A stretch of 64,000 nt of DNA from contig NZ_AP018178.1 of assembly GCF_002368195.1 (NCBI RefSeq), positions 7,514,645 to 7,578,644 on the forward strand. Reading direction: 5' to 3'. The notes under the pieces are model-generated. The model was not told where the DNA came from, ran no database searches, and was given only the letters and a program-made list of their open reading frames with translations. This document shows positions 53,851-61,330 of this stretch, piece after piece. The translations under genes were made by a program, and so were the position numbers. Within the stretch, counting starts at the first letter, position 1. Each line of letters begins with the position of its first letter. The DNA comes from Calothrix sp. NIES-2100 (lineage in GTDB: Bacteria; Cyanobacteriota; Cyanobacteriia; Cyanobacteriales; Nostocaceae).

Positions 53851-54822
53851 ATGACCCCAGCCACCTCCCTGTTTACCCCTGTGGAAGCAGACCTGCGAAT
53901 ACTAGCAGATAATCTCAAACAGCTAGTTGGAAATCGCCACCCCATCCTTTATGCAGCCGCCGAACATTTATTTGGAGCCGGGGGAAAGCGTATTAGACCA
54001 GCGATCGTTCTGCTAATAGCGCGAGCAACAATGCTAGAACAAGACATTACACCCCGTCACCGACGCTTAGCGGAGATTACAGAAATGATCCACACAGCAA
54101 GCTTGGTGCATGATGATGTGGTGGACGAATCCCAGATGCGTCGTGGTGTTCCGACTGTTCATAGTTTGTTCGGTAACCGAATTGCTGTGTTAGCCGGAGA
54201 TTTTCTGTTTGCTCAATCTTCTTGGTATTTGGCAAACTTGAACAACTTGGAAGTGGTAAAATTGCTCTCAGAAGTAATTATGGATTTGGCCGCTGGAGAG
54301 ATCCAGCAGGGACTGAATCGCTTTGATGCTAATACTTCCATCGAGACTTACCTCAACAAGAGCTATTACAAAACTGCCTCGTTGATTGCCAACAGTTCTA
54401 AAGCAGCTGGGTTACTGAGCGAAGTATCCCCAGAAAATGTTGAGCATTTGTATAACTATGGTCGCCATCTGGGTTTAGCATTCCAGATTGTGGATGATAT
54501 TTTAGATTTCACCAGTTCGACAGATACATTAGGTAAACCAGCGGGATCTGACCTCAAAAGTGGTAATCTCACTGCACCCGTTTTATTTGCCTTAAAGGAA
54601 AAACCATATCTAGAAATACTGATTGAAAGAGAGTTTGCCCAAGAAGGGGATTTAGAACAAGCGCTAGATTTGATTCAAGAAAGTCAAGGAATACAACGGG
54701 CGCGAGAATTAGCAGCTCACCATGCGAAGGTAGCAACTGAGCATATTGCCTTTCTGCCACCCTCAGAATCTCGTCAAGCTTTAATTAACATGGCTGACTA
54801 TGTATTGAGTCGGCTGTATTAG
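53851..54822 (+). CDS. sds: Polyprenyl (solanesyl-type) diphosphate synthase
   Basis: 323 residues, all-helical trans-prenyltransferase. First Asp-rich motif LVHDDVVDESQMRRGVPTVHS, second QIVDDILDFTSS, plus GGKRIRPAIVLL at the N terminus and KSYYKTASLIANSSKAAGLLS. Cyanobacterial members make the C45 side chain of plastoquinone, so solanesyl diphosphate synthase is the likeliest role; chain length cannot be proved by eye. The last 17 codons and the flank are duplicated just downstream. Confidence 0.9.
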   Translation: MTPATSLFTPVEADLRILADNLKQLVGNRHPILYAAAEHLFGAGGKRIRPAIVLLIARATMLEQDITPRHRRLAEITEMIHTASLVHDDVVDESQMRRGVPTVHSLFGNRIAVLAGDFLFAQSSWYLANLNNLEVVKLLSEVIMDLAAGEIQQGLNRFDANTSIETYLNKSYYKTASLIANSSKAAGLLSEVSPENVEHLYNYGRHLGLAFQIVDDILDFTSSTDTLGKPAGSDLKSGNLTAPVLFALKEKPYLEILIEREFAQEGDLEQALDLIQESQGIQRARELAAHHAKVATEHIAFLPPSESRQALINMADYVLSRLY

Positions 54823-55056
54823 GGGCTAGGGGATAGGGACTAGGAGCTAGGGATGAGGAACAAATAACCAATGAAAAATGCCCCATTCCCCATGCCCCAT
54901 GCCTTTTTAAGCATCGTCAAGCTTTAATTAACATGGCTGACTATGTATTGAGTCGGCTGTATTAGGGACTAGGGATTGGAGACTAGGAGCTAGGGATGAG
55001 GAACAAATAACCAATGAAAAATGCCCCTTTCCCCATACCCCATAACCTTTTAAGCA
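54771..55056. repeat. 143-bp tandem duplication covering the sds 3' end
   Basis: The segment starting TCGTCAAGCTTTAATTAACA at 54771 recurs at 54914 with few changes, including the final sds codons, the stop, a GGGACTAGG/GAGCTAGGG stretch, CCAATGAAAAATGCCCC and a closing CCTTTTAAGCA-like end. The second copy ends at the 3' end of the convergent gene. Confidence 0.9.
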
Positions 55057-55523
55057 ATATCAGGTGGAATTGGTTTTGGCGATCGCTTTTTTTGTAAATG
55101 TTTTTGAATTTGGTTTTGGAAATCAGTCCGTTGGACTTCAATGGCGTTGGTAGTCGTGCCAGGAGTCTCAAAAAAAACTATACTGTCTACTGGTTCTAAT
55201 GCCACTAGTTGGAACAAAATGTGAGTCACAGGAATAGCTATTGCTATTACTTGCGAGTCCAGTGAAGCTGATGCAGTCTGTGTGGCATCCTGTAAGGTAG
55301 GAAAGGCGTAAACCACGCTTTTTTCTTTCTTTAGGTTTGCCCGATTGCTCAATGTAGTTAAAACCCACTCTGAATCCAAACTTTGGAGAATATAATACTG
55401 AGGGTGACGTAACTGATGAGCGATCGCCTTCAAGACAGGGGCAATTGCTGCCACCAGTTGTGGTGTTATAACATCTTGGGGTGCATTATCAATCAACAAT
55501 TGAATTTGTGCGTTTATATCCAT
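55050..55523 (-). CDS. Conserved-type cyanobacterial hypothetical protein
   Basis: 157 residues, soluble. MDINAQIQLLIDNAPQDVITPQLVAAIAPVLKAIAHQLRHPQYYILQSL begins with helices; the middle (EWVLTTLSNR, KSVVYAFPTLQDATQTA, VIAIAIPVTHILFQLVALEPVDSIVFFETPG) is an alpha/beta core; a basic tail follows (FQNQIQKHLQKKRSPKP). No family name is recognised. It is divergent from hetZ and convergent with sds; the published long upstream region of hetZ in Anabaena would reach into this gene. Confidence 0.7.
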   Translation of the reverse strand: MDINAQIQLLIDNAPQDVITPQLVAAIAPVLKAIAHQLRHPQYYILQSLDSEWVLTTLSNRANLKKEKSVVYAFPTLQDATQTASASLDSQVIAIAIPVTHILFQLVALEPVDSIVFFETPGTTTNAIEVQRTDFQNQIQKHLQKKRSPKPIPPDIA

Positions 55524-55730
55524 AATGACTTGTCAACGGCTGGGTGGGTAATGGCCATAACATCAAAACAAAGTGTGAATAATCCCACTCACAATGGGAA
55601 TAATAAACTTAGCCCACATCCTGAATGCGGGATTGTATGCGTTTAGCTTATACGCAAAATTCATCCAGCCAACACCCACGGTCGTACAGGTTGTGTTTAA
55701 GTATGTTAGGGTCTTTTAAAAACAGAGACT

Positions 55731-56921
55731 ATGAATTCAGCCGCAACCGCAACTATTCAGGGAGAGAATTCTATCGGCGTGGAGGTGATATTTCAACTCC
55801 TATTTAAGGAGCTTCAGCAATCAACCAAAGCTTCGGAACAGAATTGCCATGATGTGGCAACACGAATTGCTTCCGAAGTCTACCGGATTTGCAACGAAAG
55901 TAAACGTATCCAAGCATCCGGTGCTGTGGAAAGCTCAGCAATGACCTTGGCTCGACACCGACTGCAACAGTGTTTGAGGTACTACCAGCTGGGTTCCAAT
56001 CGGGGCAGGGTAGAATTACATAGCACTTTAAGTGCGATTATCTATCGTTACATTAATCCTCCTCAGAAGCAATTGAGTTATCAAGGGCGGTTGACGATCA
56101 TTGAAGATTTCCTCCAAAGTTTTTATCTGGAGGCCTTGAATGCTTTCCGCCGGGAAAATCAACTCGGTGCCACCTATCGCCCCCAGACGCTGCTGGAATT
56201 GGCAGAGTATATGGCATTTACCGAACGCTATGGTAAGCGCCGCATACCTTTACCAGGGCGTCAGCAGCAGCTCATTATCCTGCGGGCGCAAACCTTCTCC
56301 CAACAGCAACCTCCAGAAACCAGTGTAGACATTGAACAAGCGGCAGAAGGTAGTGCCAACGAACCTGATGGTTCCTGGGAAGAGCCAGCAGTACAACAAT
56401 TGCGTTCAGCAATGGCTACGCAAACAGAACCAGAACCGGAAGAAGACACGTTGCGCTCTGTCGTGATTACAGAATTATTAAATTATTTGGAGCAACGGCA
56501 ACAAAACGATTGTGCTGATTACTTTAGCCTGCGCTTGCAAGATCTTTCAGCACAGGAAATAGAATCAATTTTGGGTTTAACCCCTCGTCAGAGAGATTAC
56601 TTACAGCAGCGCTTTAAATATCATTTAATTCGGTTTGCCTTGTTGCATCGTTGGGAATTGGTTCATGAATGGTTAGAAGCTTCCTTACCCACAAATTTAG
56701 GCTTAACTCCGCAACAGTGGCAAGCATACACAGCGGAGCTAGACGATAAACAGCTGTCTCTACTAAATATGAAGCAACAAGGACAACCTGACGAAAAAAT
56801 TGCTAAAAGTTTAGGTTTGTCTATGGCACAATTACAAAAACGGTGGTTTAAGATTCTTGAACAAGCTTGGGAAATTCGTAATTCTTTAGTGTCCGGATCA
56901 GGTGCATCTACTCATGAATAG
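55731..56921 (+). CDS. hetZ: Heterocyst differentiation protein HetZ
   Basis: 396 residues. The sequence fits HetZ as I remember it from Anabaena: a helical N-terminal part (VEVIFQLLFKELQQSTKASEQNCHDVATRIASEVYRICNESKRIQASGAV), the central ARHRLQQCLRYYQLGSNRGRVELHSTLSAIIYRYI, an acidic Pro/Glu-rich linker about 185-240, and a C-terminal HTH-like region with two LGLTPRQ/LGLSMAQL elements resembling sigma-70-type helices. HetZ acts early in heterocyst differentiation downstream of HetR. It overlaps patU by eight bases, so the two form an operon. Confidence 0.88.
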   Translation: MNSAATATIQGENSIGVEVIFQLLFKELQQSTKASEQNCHDVATRIASEVYRICNESKRIQASGAVESSAMTLARHRLQQCLRYYQLGSNRGRVELHSTLSAIIYRYINPPQKQLSYQGRLTIIEDFLQSFYLEALNAFRRENQLGATYRPQTLLELAEYMAFTERYGKRRIPLPGRQQQLIILRAQTFSQQQPPETSVDIEQAAEGSANEPDGSWEEPAVQQLRSAMATQTEPEPEEDTLRSVVITELLNYLEQRQQNDCADYFSLRLQDLSAQEIESILGLTPRQRDYLQQRFKYHLIRFALLHRWELVHEWLEASLPTNLGLTPQQWQAYTAELDDKQLSLLNMKQQGQPDEKIAKSLGLSMAQLQKRWFKILEQAWEIRNSLVSGSGASTHE

Positions 56922-57891
56922 TGACTCAGAATCCTTTCATCACCAGTTACTCACTTGGGTGTTGGCAGATAATGCCACCACCTTAGAGTCGTCGGTAGAT
57001 GATGAGGAACTTGACGGGGTGGAAAACTCACTCAAACAAGCTACTGCATCAACAAGTGGTGAGCCAGAGTCGGGAGTAACACCCCAAACCTTTCTACTGG
57101 GAGAAATTCCTACTGTGCAAGAACGTTTCCAAGCTGTCCTCAAACGTCGTTTACAACTCCAAATTCAAAACCACCCGCCTTTATTTCCCTGGGAAAGTCA
57201 ATTAACAGACTATCCCGATTATGCCGACGAACCAGCGGTAGTATTAGTTCCCGCCTGGGGATGGGTGGCACAACAGTCAAAGCTGAATTTACCGATCGCT
57301 CTGCCGGAAAGCATTTTCCGCCAATTACTGCAAAAGTGTCAACTTTTGCTGACTTCTTCACTCCCTGTAGGGGCAAAATTAGTCCAAGCAGTGGAGGACT
57401 TGTTCCCGAACGAGAACCAAGCCCTAAATGACATCGCGGGCTTAGTACTGAGAAGTACCTATCGTTCACCAGAAGTTCTGGAGGCTATGCCCAATATTGA
57501 GAGCGATTACTCCGATTTAAAACAACGTCAACAAATGGCGTTATCGCTGTTAGCAGCTAAACAAGTGTTAGATAACCTGACTATACCACTTTCACTCACC
57601 AATCCCGTGGTAGAAAGAGAATGGCTAACTAGTGCAGGTGTTATGAGGCTAAAAGTAGAATACCAGTCTCAGGGACAAACGGGAAAGCTACGTGTCGAGG
57701 GTAAGTTACCCACTCAAGGAATTTTCACACTTAAAGGAAGGGATATCCAGGCAGTAGGGCAATCTGCAAGTTCGGGAAGCTTAAGTGTAGAATTACACTC
57801 TCAACAACTTAACCAGATTTATACCTTGGAAGTTGATTTCCCAGAAATTGAACAAGCGCCACTTTTGTTTGTGATCAATCCAACAACATAG
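56914..57891 (+). CDS. patU: Heterocyst patterning protein PatU, undivided form
   Basis: About 325 residues starting at ATG 56914, overlapping the hetZ stop; the upstream in-frame GTG at 56902 is less likely. The context directly after hetZ and the overall sequence identify PatU. In Anabaena PCC 7120 the locus is split into patU5 and patU3, whereas here one uninterrupted frame covers both: an acidic N-terminal part, a linker, then the conserved region from FQAVLKRRLQLQIQNHPPLFPWESQLTDYPDYADE onward and a beta-rich C terminus (VMRLKVEYQSQGQTGKLRVEG). PatU influences heterocyst spacing. Confidence 0.82.
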   Translation: MNSDSESFHHQLLTWVLADNATTLESSVDDEELDGVENSLKQATASTSGEPESGVTPQTFLLGEIPTVQERFQAVLKRRLQLQIQNHPPLFPWESQLTDYPDYADEPAVVLVPAWGWVAQQSKLNLPIALPESIFRQLLQKCQLLLTSSLPVGAKLVQAVEDLFPNENQALNDIAGLVLRSTYRSPEVLEAMPNIESDYSDLKQRQQMALSLLAAKQVLDNLTIPLSLTNPVVEREWLTSAGVMRLKVEYQSQGQTGKLRVEGKLPTQGIFTLKGRDIQAVGQSASSGSLSVELHSQQLNQIYTLEVDFPEIEQAPLLFVINPTT

Positions 57892-58198
57892 GCAAATCGT
57901 CACTGCTAGCACACTACTTTGAGAAACGCCAATAGATAATTAATGATTTCCTGGTTTTGAAACTTATCTTTTTTTTTTCTACAAGCGGTATTGAGCAAGC
58001 CTACGCAAACATATATTGATTGGTAGAACCTAGCACAAGACAAGTAAATTCACGTAGGCGCGTTTTTAGTTGGTTACCATGTTACACTGGGAATTCCCCT
58101 TCGCTAAAGGCGTTTTCATAGAGTAGGGTAGGGTAGTTGGTTTCCATCTCCAACATTGTGTCCCTAGCGTCTACATCATCGCTGTGCTTGTACTTTAA
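57892..58198. other. patU-TgpA-like intergenic region
   Basis: 307 bases. It includes a T10 run near 57969 and short GGGTAGGGTAG direct repeats near 58123. No operator recognised. Confidence 0.4.
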
Positions 58199-60529
58199 AT
58201 GTTTAACTTATCCAGGATCAATCAGTTTTGGCGTCTACCTGTAAGACATGACAATTGGCGACAAGATAAGCAGGGGTCGCCTCTGGTAGAAGTAGAAGAT
58301 TCAATTTCCTTAAGGGTGCTAGTGCTAGCGTTGGTAATTACGGGAATTGTCGCGACGGATATTGCCGGTGAGACTCAATTTAGTCTTTGGGCGATCCCTG
58401 TAAGTTTTATGGGTGCAATTTGGAGTTACCGCAGTCGCCGCGATCGCAATACTGCTGTAAAGTTTTGCATCGCTATCGGCATGTTAGTAGCACTGGGTGC
58501 TTTTTTTGCTCGCCTGATAGGGGAATTAAATGATACTAGACTGGGTTTGGCAGAGTTATTGATTCAACTTCAGATCCTCCATAGCTTTGATACGCCCCGC
58601 CGTAAGGACTTGGGCTATTCAATTGTCATCGGGTTAATTTTACTCGGTGTGGCGGCAACGTTGAGTCAAACTTTAGCATTTGCGCCTGTGCTGCTGTTAT
58701 TTTTGGCGATCGCTCTGCCAACTTTAGTTCAAGATTACCGTTCTAGACTGGGCTTGGAGAAGTTAAACTTTAAAAAGCCAAAGGTAAAAGAGAAAAAATG
58801 GTCTTCTCTTTTACCTTTTTATGTTTTATTATTCACAATCATTGTGGCCTTAGGATTGGCAATTTTTGCCGTGATGCCAAGATTTCCCGGCTATCAATTG
58901 CGCACCTTTCCTGTAAGTTCTAATATTGCGGTTAAAAGCGAATTTACAGGGCGTAATATCATTAATCCTGGTTATGTCCGCCAAGGTAATAGTAAAAGCC
59001 AAGGTGGTAACACTAATGGTAAGGGACAAGGTGACACCGGCGAACCAGGAACTGTAGATAATAATTTTTATTATGGCTTTAATAGCCAGATGAACCAAAA
59101 CCTGCGGGGAGTAATGAAACCCAAGGTAGTAATGCGGGTGCGATCGCAGGCTCAAGGTTTTTGGCGAGTATTGGCATTTGATCAATATACAGGTAAGGGA
59201 TGGAAAATTTCCCGCAACGATGATGTTGTCACCATGAGGCGATCGCCTTGGGCTTCCCAAATCTTGCTCAACTCGCCCCTAATTACTGGCAAAACCCAAG
59301 AGGTAGTACAAACTTATACAGTAGTATCAGATTTACCGAATCTGATTCCCGCACTGACTTATCCTAAAGAAATTTACTTTCCCACATCAATAATCGCGGT
59401 CGATCGCGAAAATGGATTGCGATCGCCTGTGGAATTATCAGAGGGTTTAACATATACAGTAGTTTCCGAAGTACCATACCGCGATCGCGCTGCTTTAGGA
59501 AAAGCTGGTACTCAATATCCACAGCAAATTCAAAAACATTATCTGCAAATTCCGCCAGAGATTGCGCAAAAGGTGAGACAACGCACCGAAGAAATCCTCG
59601 CTAACTACAATCGAGAACGGGTAGCAAGGTCATTTAAAACCTTAGATTCACCTTATGAACAAGCCCTCTACCTGGCACAATATTTAAAACAAAACTACTC
59701 GACACCGGAAAATCCCTTAGATTTGCCTTATTTGAGTGATAAAGAAGACCTAGTAGAAGCTTTTTTATTCAAATATAAAGGCGGCTACCCAGATCACTTC
59801 TCAACAGCACTAACGGTAATGCTGCGTTCCATAGGTATTCCAGCGCGGTTGGTAGCCGGATTCAACCCCGGAGAGTTTAATCCCTTCACCGGGATGTATG
59901 TTGTGCGCAACACCGATGCCTATGCCATGACCGAAGTATACTTTCCTAAATATGGCTGGTTTGCCTTTGACCCGATACCCAATCATCCCCTGATACCGCC
60001 CTCCGTCGAAGATGTGGAGACTTTTAGCGTCCTACGCCAATTTTGGCAATGGGTAGCGGGATGGCTACCTTTACCGATTCGGAATTGGCTTGATTATGTG
60101 TTTAGCACAATTTTTAGCGGAATTTTCAAAGCGATCGCTTGGTTTTTGGCATTATTTACTCAAGGTTGGCTAGGTGTATTAACTGGCTTAATTCTGTCCA
60201 CTACAACAGCTTTCTTCTGTTGGTTAGGTTGGGAACAGTGGCGCGAATGGCTGAACCGTCGCTGGTTGAAAAAATTATCGCCAATGGAAAGCCTTTATCA
60301 ACAAATGCTGCAATGGACAGCCAAAAAAGGTTTAGGTAAGCATCCAGCACAAACACCCCTAGAGTATGCCAGAGTAGCTTACGAGCAGCATTCATCTGCA
60401 AATGCTGAGGTAATAGATGAAATTTGCCAAGCCTATGTAAGTTGGCGTTATGGTGGTTACACTCCTGACTTGCAGCAACTACGAGAAAAATGGCAAAAAT
60501 TCAAAACAGCTACTAATGCAAGAGAGTGA
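58199..60529 (+). CDS. TgpA-like membrane protein with a catalytically altered transglutaminase domain
   Basis: 776 residues: five to six membrane helices in the first 230 residues (DUF3488 region), a periplasmic part, a transglutaminase-like core about 440-610, two more membrane helices (about 640-680) and a cytosolic DUF4129-like tail (PLEYARVAYEQHSS). In the core the position of the catalytic Cys is Pro531 (GGYPDHFSTALTVMLRSIGIPARLVAGF) and that of the His is Tyr575 (NTDAYAMTEVYF), while Asp591 (GWFAFDP) remains. The fold is kept but the triad is not, so it is unlikely to be a transglutaminase or protease of the usual kind. Confidence 0.88.
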   Translation: MFNLSRINQFWRLPVRHDNWRQDKQGSPLVEVEDSISLRVLVLALVITGIVATDIAGETQFSLWAIPVSFMGAIWSYRSRRDRNTAVKFCIAIGMLVALGAFFARLIGELNDTRLGLAELLIQLQILHSFDTPRRKDLGYSIVIGLILLGVAATLSQTLAFAPVLLLFLAIALPTLVQDYRSRLGLEKLNFKKPKVKEKKWSSLLPFYVLLFTIIVALGLAIFAVMPRFPGYQLRTFPVSSNIAVKSEFTGRNIINPGYVRQGNSKSQGGNTNGKGQGDTGEPGTVDNNFYYGFNSQMNQNLRGVMKPKVVMRVRSQAQGFWRVLAFDQYTGKGWKISRNDDVVTMRRSPWASQILLNSPLITGKTQEVVQTYTVVSDLPNLIPALTYPKEIYFPTSIIAVDRENGLRSPVELSEGLTYTVVSEVPYRDRAALGKAGTQYPQQIQKHYLQIPPEIAQKVRQRTEEILANYNRERVARSFKTLDSPYEQALYLAQYLKQNYSTPENPLDLPYLSDKEDLVEAFLFKYKGGYPDHFSTALTVMLRSIGIPARLVAGFNPGEFNPFTGMYVVRNTDAYAMTEVYFPKYGWFAFDPIPNHPLIPPSVEDVETFSVLRQFWQWVAGWLPLPIRNWLDYVFSTIFSGIFKAIAWFLALFTQGWLGVLTGLILSTTTAFFCWLGWEQWREWLNRRWLKKLSPMESLYQQMLQWTAKKGLGKHPAQTPLEYARVAYEQHSSANAEVIDEICQAYVSWRYGGYTPDLQQLREKWQKFKTATNARE

Positions 60530-60551
60530 AAATTTAACATTTAAAACATGG

Positions 60552-60971
60552 CTATAACCAAGGATTAAAGATTACAACTCCTGTCCCTGCAAAATCATTT
60601 TCGTTGCGGGTAACAAGTGATAGAGAGTTTTGCAGAGCAGTGGCTGCAATCAGAGAATCCATAACGGGTAAAGGTCGCCCATTCTGCTCTAATTGCCCAA
60701 CTAAATTTCCCCATAACACCATTGTTGGGATATCTATACTTAAAATTCTGCCTTTAAAACGATTGGGTAAGGTTTCATTTAGCCATTTTGTTAGAGATTC
60801 TTTGCGCTTAGATGCGGCAAGTTTGTTGATGCCCTTAGCGATTTCGCCAATTGTAATTACGCTGAGGTAAAGTGTTTCCGGCACTTGGGCATCTAGCCAA
60901 TCTAAAACTTGTTGATTTGGTTGTTTGGCAACAACTTCGGAAATCAGGCAGGTATCGAGAAGGTAAGTCAT
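60552..60971 (-). CDS. PIN-domain (VapC/FitB-type) toxin
   Basis: 139 residues. Acidic residues at the PIN sites: YLLDTCLISEVV (Asp, Glu), VITIGEIAKGI (Glu), LPVMDSLIAATAL (Asp) and TRNENDFAG (Asp). Closer to the FitB subgroup than to the toxin at 22317. Its ATG overlaps the antitoxin stop (ATGA), so it is coupled and translated second. Confidence 0.92.
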   Translation of the reverse strand: MTYLLDTCLISEVVAKQPNQQVLDWLDAQVPETLYLSVITIGEIAKGINKLAASKRKESLTKWLNETLPNRFKGRILSIDIPTMVLWGNLVGQLEQNGRPLPVMDSLIAATALQNSLSLVTRNENDFAGTGVVIFNPWL

Positions 60972-61189
60972 GGGGTAAAAGCATCGCGAGGTAGACTGCG
61001 CTCTCGGCTCAAGTCTAGTTCTTCGGCGATTTCAGCCAGGGGGGATTGACGGAAAAACTCCGAGAGTTTGCTGGGTTCCTCTGGGTGGGTGCTTTGTTTG
61101 GTGAGGCTTTGGGCAAGGATCTGAATAATATACAGCTTATCGTTGGGGGAAAGCTGAAGGAGTTGTTGTTCGAGTTCTTGGATAACCAT
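60968..61189 (-). CDS. Antitoxin partner of the PIN toxin
   Basis: 73 residues. N-terminal helices MVIQELEQQLLQLSPNDKLYIIQILAQSL and a C-terminal tail SKLSEFFRQSPLAEIAEELDLSRERSLPRDAF that fits the toxin-wrapping segment of such antitoxins. No clear DNA-binding motif of AbrB or RHH type is seen. Overlaps the toxin gene by four bases. Confidence 0.85.
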   Translation of the reverse strand: MVIQELEQQLLQLSPNDKLYIIQILAQSLTKQSTHPEEPSKLSEFFRQSPLAEIAEELDLSRERSLPRDAFTP

Positions 61190-61330
61190 GATGGGGTTAA
61201 GTGGGGGATAATTTTATTTTACTTTCAGGGTTAGGGGTTAATCTCGCACAAGTTTGATTAGAAGAAAGGCAGAGGGTAGAAGGAAGACAAAGGTACAATA
61301 ATGCTCCCTTGTCTTCCTTGTCCTCTGCAA

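Noticed and set aside
53724..53912. A 62-codon frame overlapping the sds start
   Set aside because: It runs out of frame into sds, and its product resembles no protein; the sds start at 53851 is well supported.
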